DNA of 64,000 bases from Thermothelomyces thermophilus ATCC 42464 (GCF_000226095.1 NC_016475.1:1612001-1676000), one strand, 5' to 3'; shown: positions 23,384 to 34,538, numbered from the stretch's first letter. Translations and numbers: made by a program. The notes: generated by a model not told the origin, from the letters alone.

Positions 23384-25556
23384 ATGCTAATGCCTCACCA
23401 GCAACCTCGGCAGAACCCCTACAACCAGGGCTACATGCCCAACGGCGCAGCCCCCCCCCATCAGACCGCTCCGGTCCCTGGAGCCACTCCTCTGCTTCCG
23501 AACCATGGCCGCATCATTCAGACCGGGCCCATCAGAATTCTCTGCATCGCAGACGTGCGAGGTGCGAACATGCTTTGCGACAGTCCGGACTCTGCGCCGG
23601 TTTATTGACACGAGCGACACAGGCAACCTCCGCTCCCTTAACGAACTCGCCCGCTCGGCCCGCGCCGATTACATCATTCACACCGGCGATTTTGGTTTCT
23701 ACGATGAGACATCCCTTGAGCGCATTGCTGAAAAGTAGGTCGGTATCGAAAGATTTCTTGCGAGGCTTGCTGACTCTCGTCGCAACAGGACCCTGAAGCA
23801 TGTCGCGCAGTATTCCCCCTTGATTTCGGAAACCACGAAGAAAGCCATCGCACAAGGCGTTCAGGGTTCGGTCAAGTCGCGGTTTCCAGCAAGCGAGCTC
23901 CCCCTGTCAGAGCTTCCGCAGCTCCTCAGCGGCGAGCTGAAATTGGACGTACCCGTCTACACAGTATGGGGCGCTTGTGAGGACGTGCGGGTGCTGGAGA
24001 AGTTCCGATCAAAGGAGTACAAGGTACCCAATCTCTACATCATCGATGAGGCGCAGTCCATGCTGCTCGAGGTTGGCGGTGTGAAGCTCCGGCTTCTCGG
24101 CTTGGGCGGCGCGGTGGTCATGCACAAGCTGTTCGACAATGGCGAAGGCCGGACAACGATTGCCGGTGGCCAGGGAACAATGTGGACAACGTTGTTGCAG
24201 ATGGGCGAACTCGTCGATACGGCGAACCGCGTCTACGATCCCACCGAAACCCGCATCTTCATCACGCACGCATCCCCGGCTCGCGAGGGCATCTTGAACC
24301 AACTCTCAGTGACCCTCAAGGCGGACTTTTCCATCTCGGCCGGCCTCCACTTTAGGTATGGAAGCTCGTACAACGAGTTCAGTGTCAATCCCACCCTGGA
24401 CCATTACCGCGGCAAACTGGCGGCGTCCAAGGCGTCATTCAATGACGTATGGGAGACGGTCAAGGGTGAAGTCGAGCCGGCTATCAGCCAGGTCGAGGCC
24501 CAACAAACCTTGCTTAAGAATGCGTTGGCCGTTGTTGAGAAGATGCCCTCGACCGCAGCCGGCGGAAACCCCTTTGGCGGAGCGCCTGCCGGCCAATCGG
24601 CCGCGGCTCTCGGTCAGGTCGACGAAAGCGCCTTCAAGAACCTGTGGAACTTCAACCTTGCGGATGCTACCTTTGGCTGGCTTGTCCTGGAGATTCAGGA
24701 TGGTCGAATTGGTACCGAGATGCGGGCTCAGGGATTCAACTTCTCGCACCGTGGAGCCAAACAACAGCCGAATGTGCAGCCCGCCCCGGGCCCCTCGGGC
24801 GCGGGTACGAGCCCAGCCGCCCCCACAGGTCCTTCTGCGCCGCCAGCAGCCACCCCTGCAGCTCAACCGAAAGCCCCCACTCCCGCCCAGCAGCCTAAAC
24901 CCTCGGCTCCGACACCTGCTCCGGCCCAGAGCAAGCCTGCAACCCCCCAGCCCGCGCCGGCTACTTCCCCGGCACTCAAGGAACAGAAGGCGGCCCCGGC
25001 CGCTGCTAACGGCGCTGCCGCTTCGTCCGAAACAGCACCTGCTCCAGCGTCGAAGACCCCGGCAGACAATATTATTGGGCTCTTCATCATGAACGCTCAG
25101 AGTGATGAGCAAGTACGCGACCTGTTCGCTGAGGAGGACAAGGCCAAGATCGTGAAGATCGACCGGTGGGGCGCAAACAACAAGGTGGCGCAGTTCAAGA
25201 CGACGGAAGACCGAGACGCTGCCATGGAGCGACTCCCGGATGAAGTCAAGAACCGCGCGCCCGGGCAGGAGGATCGCTCGAAGCCGCTCGTCAAGATCTT
25301 TTCACCGCCTCCGCGCCAGTTCTCACGCGGCGGTGCTGGTAACTGGGGCAGCAGCCGTGGTGGCAGGGACGGCGGTAACTCGCAAAGTGGCTACCGCAGC
25401 GCTGGTGGCGGAGGTGCTAGCGACAGCGAAGGTGCTGGACGCCGCGGTGGGCGTGGTGGCCGAGGCCGCGGTGGTGAGCGCGGACGGGGCAGAGGCCCGC
25501 GAGGTGGCGGCGCGAAGGGCGAGGGTGCTGGCTCTGCTCCATCGGCTGACTCTTAG
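23384..25556 (+). CDS. metallophosphoesterase-fold protein (DUF2433-like) with RGG tail
   Basis: Exons 23384-23561, 23623-23734 and 23789-25556, introns of 61 and 54 bp, all phases consistent; 685 residues from the ATG at 23384. The open frame extends upstream to at least 23297, so the true start may be earlier. After a Gln/Pro/Asn-rich leader comes a calcineurin-like fold: IRILCIADVRGNLRS, then HTGDFGFYD, then VYTVWGACEDVRVL, and later FITHASPAREG. Compared with the usual DxH...GDxx...GNHE pattern, the first His is Arg and GNHE is GACED, so the metal site looks degenerate. A Pro/Ala-rich linker (about 420-525) leads to an RRM-like segment (about 530-600, IIGLFIMNAQSDEQVRDLF) and a C-terminal RGG/RGRG box. 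The likely role is RNA-associated and possibly non-catalytic; this is inference from motifs. Confidence 0.88.
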
Positions 25557-26713
25557 GGGCCTCAGCCTGCAGTCAGAGTACTGCCCAAGACGGATGAGTG
25601 GTACCGACATGGTCGCTCAACGTCCGGATAAATTTTCTCATAGGGTTCCGTCCTGTCGCTGATAAACCCCTCCCCCCCCCCCCCCCCCCCCCGCCTCCCT
25701 CGAAGACGACCCGAAATCGAACTCCAGGACGACAAGAAAACTGCTCACATCGACCACCGCAGCCTCACAAGAAGCTTCTTTTCGGTGTGACGATATCCGA
25801 CTTGCCTCCTAGCAGGTCAATCTTATTGTTTCACTTTTTTTTTTATCATTCGGAGCGGCGGAGCCTAGATGGATGAGGCTCGCTGCTTGTTTTATGGCTT
25901 CGAAGATAATAAACGGCGGCGGAGCGGGAGGAGGTTCGGGAGGAAAAAGAAGCGACAGGTCTCTGTGACTCTCTGGTTTTTTTTCTTGGACCTGCGTCGT
26001 TTGGGGGGAAGGAACCGGTTGATGGAGTTCTAAAGTTGCGTTGGTCGTTGGTTGTCTTGCTCCTTGCCCTCGTCCGTTCCGGTACACTCAGCAGCATACT
26101 TGCCTACGCTACAATCCCGAGAGCAGAGGAAATAACGGCAGCTTCAGCGAAGTAGCGGTAGCTTCTGCTTCTGCTAGGACGGTATGGTAGTTCGGATAGT
26201 GAATATTAGCATTGCTGGTGCCGGAGGGTTCTGATGTGCCTATATGATGGGTGCGGTTTTATTTTTATGGCATGCGTTTTCAATTCTCCACGAGTTCAAT
26301 GATACCACGCCAGGAGCTAAGGTGCCTTGAATTTTATTAATTACAATCGATGCCCTGAATCAGAGAGCCGCCGCACTGTACCAAACGCTGGGTACTTCAT
26401 TCCTGCCAACAGATGAACATTAACCGCGGTCTTTGCGGTGGGGAATGAGTGGCATGCCAAAGATCTAATCATGATATGGTACACTCAAGCATCGTACTGT
26501 ACATGTTACATACATACAAGAACCGCGCCTCTCGTACATTCTTCTCGTCCCTTTAGGTTCTCAGCCCCGCCCCCCCCCCCCCCCCCCGCGGGCCCAACCC
26601 TCCTCTCCGCCTCCCCTTTCTTTCGAACCGGCTTGGTTTTGTTTATTATTGTTGATATCAAGTTATTTATTTTTCTTTTAATTGCCGGACCATTGAGGTA
26701 GACAAGTAGGAGA
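25557..26713. other. convergent intergenic region
   Basis: Lies between the plus-strand phosphoesterase-like gene and minus-strand COQ5, so it holds two 3' ends. It contains C runs at 25672-25692 and 26570-26587 and AT-rich stretches around 26260-26340. No gene is supported. Confidence 0.5.
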
Positions 26714-27910
26714 TCAATCCCGGGGCTTCATGCCCTTATGAATGGCGGCCACGCCGCCGGTGAGGTCCTCGTAGCCTTCGCCGGCGACGACGAAGCCGGC
26801 GTCGACGATCATGTCGCGGAACTCGGTCTGGCTCGGGAAGCGCTCGATGCTCTCGACGAGGTACTGGTAGCTGTCGCGGTCGGCGGCGACGAGCTGGCCG
26901 ATGAGGGGGATGGCGCGAAAGGACCACTCCTTGTACAGGCTGTTGAAGAGCGGGTGCTTGTCGGCCTTGCTGAACTCGAGACAGGCGAAGACGCCGCCGG
27001 GCTTGAGCACGCGGCGGGCCTCGCGCAGGGCGGCGGGGATGTTGCTGAAGTTGCGGATGCCGAAGGCGACCGTGTAGAGGTCGACGCTCGAATCCGGGAT
27101 GGAGCCGGTCGCGGTGGCCGGGTCGAAGAAGGCCTGCTCGGGCTTCTGCGTCTGGCTGTCGTGCGTCGTCGGCTCCGAGGGGGACGGGTACGGGTGCAGC
27201 GGCCGGGTTCGGCTGAGGTCCTCGGCGTTGGCCTCGACAAAGGAGAGGGCCGCTCGCTGCGAGGCCGGGAGCTGGGCCGAGCGCTGCTTGCCCACCGTGA
27301 GCATGGCCCGGTTGATGTCCGACATGGTCACCCGCACGGACGGGTTGCCGTTGAGCACGTGGGCCGTGTGCAGCATGCGGAAGGCGATGTCGCCGGTGCC
27401 GCCGGCGACGTCGAGGATGTGTTGCGGCCCGCGGGGGTCCCCGTCGCTGGTGAGGGGGGAGAAGCCCGGGTTGAGGGAGGCGACAAAATGGTCTCTGCGG
27501 CCCATTGTCAGAAATAAGCTAATTTTTTTTTTTTTTTCCTTTTCTCTTCTTTAAGGGGAATTGAGAGGTGACGGCGATATTGGGGGAGGAGGGAACACGC
27601 ACTTCCACACCCGGTGCCAACCAAAGGACATCAGATCATTCATGCGATCGTATGACTCGGCGACGCTCGTGAACACGCCGGCCACCCGCTCCCTCTTCTC
27701 GCCTTCCGTTACCGTCTGGAAGCCAAAGTGTGTTGGCCTGGACGGGTCGGGGATCGCATATTCGGGGGTTGCCGAGGACGGGGAGGAACTCGCGGCAAGG
27801 GAGGGAACGGTTGTCGAAAAGGGCCGTGTAAAATGTACTTGTTGGGCGGGGTGCGTGACGGCGTTCCGCACGGGACGGAGCGCCCTTCTGAGAGCTGTCC
27901 GGGCAGCCAT
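26714..27910 (-). CDS. COQ5: COQ5, mitochondrial ubiquinone C-methyltransferase
   Basis: Two exons, complement of 27603-27910 and 26714-27494; the 108-bp intron (GTGCGT ... CAG) rejoins the family motif RVWKDHFV exactly. The product is 362 residues. It methylates 2-polyprenyl-6-methoxy-1,4-benzoquinol using S-adenosylmethionine, in the coenzyme Q pathway at the mitochondrial inner membrane. The N-terminus is Arg-rich and poor in acids ([16 protein letters not shown]), as expected for a matrix-targeting sequence. SAM-binding motif I is [27 protein letters not shown] upstream and AFGIRNF downstream are UbiE/COQ5 signatures. An insertion rich in Pro and Ser (about 205-240) separates motifs II and III, as in other fungi. 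The intron contains a T15 run (plus-strand sense). Confidence 0.97.
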
Positions 27911-28208
27911 GCTGAGCGAATTGACGGCACCGGCGCAGCTTCGGGACCGGATCTGGAAAGGCAGCTCGCGGGATCAGCTTATTGATGCAACGCGCGCGCT
28001 CGACTTCGGATGCGAAAAATCATCGGGTCGGCCCGGGAGGGTTTGTGGCTGTTTCCCCCTGTTACATGTGGCTCGTTCGACCCAATCGGGCGGTCCTCAA
28101 CAGCAGCCCTGAATGCGGGGTAGCCCAAGCTGCCTAGTTGTGTGGGGGTTCACCGCAAACGGTGCTCATACCCATCATCCGGGGTTGGCTGTGGTGTTTC
28201 ACGTACCT
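27911..28208. other. intergenic, COQ5 upstream region
   Basis: COQ5 promoter side. Open frames on the plus strand here are continuations antisense to COQ5 and have no recognisable content. Nothing else is supported. Confidence 0.4.
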
Positions 28209-28358
28209 TTATTGATGTGCTTCGGCGTCTCGAGCTTTCTTTGGCTCTATCAAAGCACGGGAAACGCTGCGAACGTATTTAATGCCGACGACTCCGAGAA
28301 GCGCAGTGATGCTCAACACACAAAGCACGGCGATGACAATGCGGCCCTCGTCCGTCAT
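28209..28358 (-). CDS. possible 49-residue membrane micro-protein
   Basis: From the internal ATG at 28358 the frame encodes MTDEGR, one strongly hydrophobic segment (IVIAVLCVLSITALLGVVGI), then a basic stretch and a polar end. The layout is that of a tail- or signal-anchored micro-protein. It sits between COQ5 and the E1-alpha gene on the same strand. A CAG immediately before the ATG could be a splice acceptor, so an upstream exon is possible. I recognise no homologue, and an open frame this short may be chance. Confidence 0.3.
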   Translation of the reverse strand: MTDEGRIVIAVLCVLSITALLGVVGIKYVRSVSRALIEPKKARDAEAHQ

Positions 28359-28574
28359 CCTGTCGTGAGCGGATTGTTTTCCCGAGAATGTTGATGCGGC
28401 GGCAAGGTAGTTGTTGATCCAGATTTTGTTTTTACTTTGATGATTCGCGTGCAGCTGGTTGTTATTTTTCGAGAGCGGACCGTTGCACAGAAAGGCAGTC
28501 ACCAAGGTCTGTGGTTACCACTATCTTCGGAAACTGCTTTCATCAGACGAAATTGGCCAGCTCACTGGCTTGGT

Positions 28575-30048
28575 TTATTTATCTAAACTCTCCTTTCCGC
28601 CCAGAAATTGCTCAAGCTCATACTCGTCAGGGTATCTCTCCAACTGGCTCTTCAGCTCCTTCATCTGCTGCTTCAGGTCCGGCGTCAGCTCTTCGTACAC
28701 GTCCTCAAACATGGTCCTGAGTGGCGGCTTCTTCTCGCGCTCAGCCTCGGAGAAGGCCTTGAGCACATCCCGCCGGATGCTCTCGCGAGCCTCCTTCTCC
28801 TTATTCTCATCCCAGCAGCCCTTGGCCTCCATCCACTTGCGCAGCCTTGCAATCGGGTTGTCTCGCCGCTTCCAGTCCTCCACCTCCACCCTGGCGCGGT
28901 ACGCAAACGAGTCATCCGACGTGCTGTGGTGGCTGACTCGGTATGTCATCGCCTCGATCAGGACCGGTCGGCCACCGTCCTGCAGCGCCAGCTCGCGCGC
29001 CTTCTTCGTCACCTCACGGACCGCCCAGAAGTCGTTGCCGTCCACGCGGATCGTCTCGATGCCGTAGCCGATGCCGCGGCTGGCGATCCCGTCGCCGCGA
29101 TACTGCTCCAGCGTCGGCGTCGAGATGGCGTACCCGTTGTTGCGGCAGATAAAGATAACCGGGCAGGACCTCGTCGCGGCGATGTTGAGGGCTGCGTGGA
29201 AGTCACCCTCACTCGCCGCGCCCTCGCCAAAGTACGCCACTACCACCCGCGGCGGTGTGCTGGGGTCCTGCATCCGCTGGATCTTAAGCGCGTACGCCGC
29301 CCCAGAAGCCTGCGGGAGTTGCGTCGCGAGGGGCGAGGAGATGGTGTGCTGCGACGGGTTAGCATGGGCCTGCGGTCGTTACGGAGGGCAACCAAGGTGA
29401 ACTGACAATATTCAACTCCCGGCTCCCGTAATGTACCGGCATGTTCCTGCCCTTTCCCGGGTCCTTGTGGTTCGCAAATAGCTGGTTCATGAAGTCGGCC
29501 AGCGCGAAGCCCCGCTGCTTGAACACGCCCTGCTCGCGGTACTGGCAGAACACGACATCGTCCTTGGTCAGCGCCGAGGCAGACCCCACCGATACGGCCT
29601 CCTCGCCGGCTGAAACCATGTAGAAGCTCAGCCGGCCCTGGCGCTGCGCTTCGAACATGATCACGTCCATGATGGACACGGTCAGCATGTCGCGATACAG
29701 CTTGATCACCTCCTCGTCGCTGAGGTCGGGCTTGAAGTCGGGGTCCACGACGACACCGTGTTGGTCGACTACCCGGTACGTCGGCAGTGCCGGGTAGTCC
29801 GCGGGCTGCTCGAAGCGCATCGTGTTGCTGAAGGCCGACTTGACCGCGCCGGGGAACATGACATGCTTCGAGTCAAGCCGCTGCGAGAGGGAGCTAGCAT
29901 CTCGGCGGTGTTGTAGGCGTTGCTGGTGGTCCGCGAGCGCGCCCAAGGGAGGGGCGAGCAGCGGTGCCGGCCGCACAGAGGGACAGAGCCGAGCTCCTCC
30001 ACGGCGCAAGAGGGGCCCGTGAGGGCGGGACAACCGGATTCCCTTCAT
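28575..30048 (-). CDS. BCKDHA: branched-chain 2-oxoacid dehydrogenase E1 alpha subunit, mitochondrial
   Basis: Two exons, complement of 29407-30048 and 28575-29348; the 58-bp intron (donor GTCAGT, branch GCTAAC, acceptor CAG, phase 0) rejoins SRELNIHTISSPLATQ. The product is 471 residues. It is the thiamine-diphosphate subunit that decarboxylates the oxoacids of leucine, isoleucine and valine, working as an alpha2-beta2 E1 with a beta subunit not found in this window. An Arg-rich N-terminus suggests matrix import. The TPP motif runs from GEGAASEGDFHAALNIAA to CRNNGYAIS. The phosphorylation loop YRVSHHSTSDDSFAYR holds the Ser positions regulated by the E1 kinase in animals. SRGIGYGIETIRVDGND is also diagnostic. 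The same-strand neighbour COQ5 is also mitochondrial, but separate promoters are likely given the spacing. Confidence 0.96.
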
Positions 30049-31176
30049 CTTCGGAACGTAGCGAGCCTGAGTTGGACGAGGATGCCGAGGTGTGAGGTGG
30101 GAGAGGTCAAGATCTCGTCGCCGTTCCCATCAATTAAGAGGAAGTTGGGGAGCATATTGTCCCTCGAGATCCGGAAGAAGAGGGAGGAGGTCGGCTGGGG
30201 AGGATCCCATCTGGGGTAAACGACGTCACTTGTGCCGACGCAAGCCGTCGCATGCCCCCCAGTCTTGGCGCTCAGGGGTCTCCCCCAATCAACCTCAGGT
30301 ACGGAGTACTGCTGCTGCAGAGTATTCGTCTCGTCCGCGCTTCGTGTGTACGCAGCACGCCAGCATACAGCGTGGTGTATGTATTGGTTCCGGAGTGGTG
30401 CATTCCGTACGGTGGCGTCCAGCAGCGCTTTGGCGATTTCAGACTCACCGGGGAACTGCGGCTTTCCTGTGTAAAGGGCTTTGGCAATCTCCCTTATCCA
30501 AAGGCTGAATAACCGAAATCTTGCCAGAGGCGTTAACCAAATAGCGCACCCAAACTAGTTAGAGGTCAAGACACAACTCTCCTGGTGTAGGAAGCTACCG
30601 GCATTCACATTATGATGATTACCAGGAACTTCTCTACAGTACCTATCCTTCTGGAAAGACGATATTCCGTACGCGGAAAGGTGCTCCGTAATTGGCAGCG
30701 GATGAGGTGCGCCAAGGAAAGCTTAACAGCGCTGGGGTTCCATGCAAATCCACGAAGGTACAGTATGTAATCCGTACATTACTGTACTGCTCGCAGTATG
30801 CAATACCATAGTAATCATAGTACGCAGTAATCTGTACTTAGCACTCGGTTGGTCGACCAGACCAGGTCGGTGGTTCGAACGAAAGAGTCTCGTCCATTGG
30901 TAGCCCTAGCCCTACAGATGAGCACTCATTCACGACGGAGTTTTGTAGTGTTTTGCTTTACGAAACATTGTGGCACAGTCCTGCTCCCTTGAAGTTAGTT
31001 AGGCACCATGGACCGCACAGTACGGGACGACGCATGCAAACTGTGGTTGCATTTGCCCCCGGCGAAAGGCGCGGGTCCACATATTCATCTCGACGCCATT
31101 TTGCAGGAATCCGCTGGCTTGGGATAACTAGTGCTAGTAGCAAACAAAGAGCAACCCACTGCTTTCTAATCTGGAA
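30049..31176. other. intergenic region with repeated CCGTA motifs
   Basis: Divergent region between the E1-alpha gene and the Tse2-like gene. It holds GTACGGAGTAC (about 30299), ATTCCGTACGG (about 30404), ATTCCGTACGCGG (about 30667), GCTCCGTAA (about 30682) and a run of TAATCCGTAC / TAATCTGTAC words (30768-30840). A GGTTCGAAC word near 30873 looks like a tRNA T-loop, but no cloverleaf can be built. No gene is supported. Confidence 0.45.
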
Positions 31177-32060
31177 ATGAGCTTCAGGGTAACCACGAGA
31201 CTACCAAGGATCTATCAATCTTTTCCCACTAAGCTTTTCCGTGTAAACTTCGGCGGCCCCGATGTTGTCCTGCGACCGTGGAAGTTCGCGTCGGCGCTGT
31301 TCGACATCAAAACGGACCGCGAAGGTTATGTCTACTCGAGAGCTGAAGATGTAGACGCTGGGACTTATCTGGGTACGCTGAACTCATATTTTCATTCATT
31401 GCTATCGCGACTGAGTACCTAGACATCCTCTAACCCCAGTGCCGCAGGCCCAAATGGCGCCATCATGAGGCCGAACAGCCCCATGCTACACGCTGTCCTC
31501 ACCAAGCACTGGATGCATAGGGACGAAGGTGCGGTCATTTATGAGATTGAGCAAGGTATTTCTCGGAGCATGTTCCATGACTTATAAGGCGACAACCGCA
31601 GCTGTACTGACGCTGTTAACATCAAAGGGACCGAGGTTACTCAAGGTCTGACGCTCGTTCACGAGCGCAGCGATGTTTTCTCCCTCCAACCAGATACAAG
31701 GATGCTTCTCTCAGGTACTGAAACTGTTACCCTGCCTACTTCCAGACACATACTCCCATTCCGTCCTGTCACACCCAGGCCGGCTTACTGACCCAAAAGT
31801 TTGGTCTACTCTTCCCAGAGTTCAACAAGGTGGTCACCCAGTTTCTGCAAACCAATGGAAGAGTCTACACCAAGAAGCAGTTCCTAGAGGCGTATCCGAG
31901 GCCTATCAAGATCGAAGGCGCACACATTGTCCGGAGTATCATCAACCCCGGGCAAAATAACGAAGCCGCCAAACGGTCGATCGAGCGTCCAAAGAAACGG
32001 TGGCGGAGAGACTATGAAGGACGGTATGCATTTGGGGCTTTCAAAGGGCCCAAGTTCTGA
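31177..32060 (+). CDS. Tse2-like ADP-ribosyltransferase-fold protein
   Basis: Four exons: 31177-31372, 31448-31555, 31628-31714 and 31819-32060, with introns of 75, 72 and 104 bp. All donors are GTAC/GTAT type, all phases agree, and 210 residues result. The short conserved words LFRVN, PNGAIMRPN, LVHERSD, FSLQP and KKQFLEAYP, in this order, are those I know from fungal members of the Tse2 toxin-fold family. That family is named after a type VI secretion effector of Pseudomonas; activity of the fungal members is not settled. No signal peptide or membrane segment is seen, so the protein should be intracellular. A basic tail (ERPKKRWRRDYEGR) ends it. The frame looks intact and shows no RIP, although strongly mutated repeats begin about 400 bp downstream. 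No immunity-like partner is visible beside it. The family assignment is from memory of motifs, not from a search. Confidence 0.72.
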
Positions 32061-32451
32061 GTCCTTTTCCGACAAGCCTTCCAGAGGAGGACTGCTCTTT
32101 GCTCCGCTCTCAGCGATTTGTCTGTGGCAAGGGTTGTGGCGTGGAAATGTACAATTATATGTGCGTGGTCGGTGTTGCTGGCGTATCTCAAAGAGCTACT
32201 ATCTGAATATTACCTACTTAAGAGATTTCTATGTTCGCATCAAGTTATTCCGGCAGAGAACCAACAATACCGTTTGAGAAAAGTGTTTTGCTCATGGTTG
32301 CCTTCCCCTCCGTCTGCACCAACTTCCTTCGACGTCACCCCTCACTCTATCCAGTCTCTTCATCCCCCTTCCGCTCAAATGTCCCGCTCTTCTGTCTTTA
32401 ACTAGGAAGTTTGTTTCATCAATCCACCGTCTTGATACCGTCTGCTTGTGT
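32061..32451. other. normal-composition spacer up to the RIP boundary
   Basis: 3' flank of the Tse2-like gene. CpA and TpG dinucleotides are still common here, unlike the sequence from about 32,510 onwards. No gene is supported. Confidence 0.5.
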
Positions 32452-32640
32452 TACAGGACTCGGCTGCCAGGGGTCAGATCTGACCGACCGACCCACTGGC
32501 AGCAGAGACTAACCTAGGTCATAATTTGTAACTTAGACTACTCTTGTTATAGTATTTGACTGTCTATAGGTCAAATCTGACTGACCTACCAACAGGGATG
32601 ACGAGCTAGGGTTAACATGTATTTAGACAGCTTCTCTAAG
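32452..32640. repeat. two related LTR-end-like segments at the boundary
   Basis: A segment starting TGTTACAGG at 32452 and another starting TGTTATAGT at 32546 align over about 65 bp (shared GGTCARATCTGACYGACC). The second also aligns with 43455-43545, where nearly every difference is a transition of RIP type. The first is almost unmutated and contains the palindrome GGTCAGATCTGACC (32472-32485) inside an 8-bp inverted repeat GCTGCCAG/CTGGCAGC (32463-32470 and 32496-32503). These are probably terminal pieces of an LTR family; full extents are not resolved. Confidence 0.45.
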
Positions 32641-33991
32641 TGCCTCTGGCACTTAGAATAATCAACGCTTTTATTACCTACTTTTACAGACTATAATAGT
32701 TAGTCTAGGAGTACCGCCTATAACGTAAATACCATTATAGTATTATACCTTTATAGCCTTTCTAAGCTATACTAATTATAGTTACTAAGCTATAGGAAGT
32801 AGTACCTACTACTAGTTCGAATCTATGATCTTGTTACTAATTACAAGCGTTCGAATGTTATAAGAGACTATTTACCTAGATAAGCGACTATATCCCTCTG
32901 CTTAAGTAAATGCCTAAATGGTTAGATATAACGGTAATAGTAACTCCATTAAGATCTAATAAATAAGCCTAAACTATAATAGGTATATTAGACCTACTAC
33001 TTTATCATTAGGAACGCTTACTAGCGCTAGGTTTAGAGGCTTACTCTAATAGAACTTCGAATCCTTGAGTTAATAGTATCCTTTAAGGAGGCTAACTAGT
33101 ATTTAGCTTATATATAAGACTTTAATAACTACCTAATTGACGAAGATTACCTAGAGTTATGGAATCTTAACAAGTATATATTAAAAGGACTTGTAAATCG
33201 CTTTATTAAGTATCTTCTCTAGCTTTTAGATTAGGTGCTTATTCTACTATTACTATTAGAAATAAGAGCTATATTAGAAGTATAAGTTTAGGAGGAATCC
33301 TAACTTAGGAGACCTTTAGAGACCTTAAAAATGCTAAGTCCTGATGGCCTAGTTTAATAATTTACTATATTACTAGAAATAGCCTTATAAAGGATAACTT
33401 TGCCTACCGGCCTATTAGATTTGTTAGAGATACTAAGGCCTAAGTTAAACTTAGTAGGTCTAAGTTAATAGAGTAATTAGGTATTAAGTAGACCTATTAG
33501 AATTATTTAAATTATAATTATAACTAATATACTAAGGGAGCTTTTAGAAAGGGAAGAACCTTAATAGGGGTCTTTTTAAACCCTTTAGCTAATAGCCTAT
33601 CTAATAGAAGTATTACTAATGATAATGCTATTATTAAATAGTATTATAATAGTAAGATAGGTGCTATAGCCTAAGTCTTAGGTAATATTATTAATATAGT
33701 CTATATTAGCATTAGTAAGTATAATATAGTTTGTCTCCTAGCTATATACTACTTTGTTAATAGCTGTTAGTCCTAGGGAGAGCAAATGATTATAGCTAAC
33801 TATAAGACCTTTCATAATATAGATAAGGATAATACTACTAAGATCTCCTACTTAGAGGCTAGATTTGCCTTTATTAGAGTCGATAGCAAGATAAAGGCCA
33901 TGCTCTTTAGTATTATCACTAGCACTATAGTTACAGTTAACCTATATAAAGCTACTAAGGCCAAGATCTACTATATTACACTAACGCTATT
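32640..33991 (+). pseudogene. RIP-decayed open frame E, left part (unclassified)
   Basis: Heavily RIP-mutated DNA. On the plus strand one frame, with an ATG at 33786, reads protein-like for at least 33,600-33,986, broken only by TAG/TAA. It ends at the CTATT target site of element A and resumes on the other side (41481 onward). I recognise no domain. It could be a gag-like or accessory frame of an old LTR element bounded by the related ends at 32546 and 43455. Confidence 0.4.
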
Positions 33992-34409
33992 TGTGACGAA
34001 CCTAACTCAGACTTCTTCTAAAAGGGTTCAGACGAAGGTAGATTAAGCGGGACAAGCAGGCAGGTCGTCTAAGGGATTCGGTAAAGCCAAAGGGTTTATA
34101 ACAACACTAGAGTTGTCTCTTACAGTAATTAGCAATGCTTGGTATGAGTATTGTGATTATAGGTTGCTATTACTAGTAAACTCTTAGAGTCTACCTAACG
34201 AGTGACTATCTATATATATATATAATCCTAGTGATTACTCCTAATTATAGTGATTGTAAGTAATCGTATAGTGGTGATTATCTTGATCGCTAGTGAGTAT
34301 AGTAATCACTATACTTCCTATGTTGTAATTAGTCCTTTCGTTCTTTTGACTTGATTAGCCTATTTGTACCGGTGGCTTAGGCGGCATCTATATATATATT
34401 TCTATAATA
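33992..34409 (-). repeat. 3' LTR of element A
   Basis: 418 bp. On the plus strand it starts TGTGACGAACC and ends TTCTATAATA, the complement of a 5' TG mutated to TA. It pairs with 41063-41480, which has the same length. Confidence 0.93.
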
Positions 34410-34538
34410 CGATGCCCTCCCTCTAAGGCTTTCAACCTAAAAGCCCTCTTTAGGTCGTTTTAAATAGCGCTAACATCCCTTATATTCCTTATATATATTT
34501 TTCTCCTTAGCCTCTTATTACCCTTTATACTATTAATT

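Noticed and set aside
26738-27517. Long plus-strand open frame opposite COQ5
   Set aside because: Antisense shadow of the methyltransferase; no domain and no splice structure.
30841-30900. tRNA suggested by GGTTCGAAC
   Set aside because: No matching T-stem, acceptor stem or anticodon arm can be drawn around it.
31715-31778. Shorter intron in the Tse2-like gene using the acceptor at 31778
   Set aside because: It leaves the wrong phase and meets a stop at once. The acceptor ending at 31818 restores phase and the family motif order.
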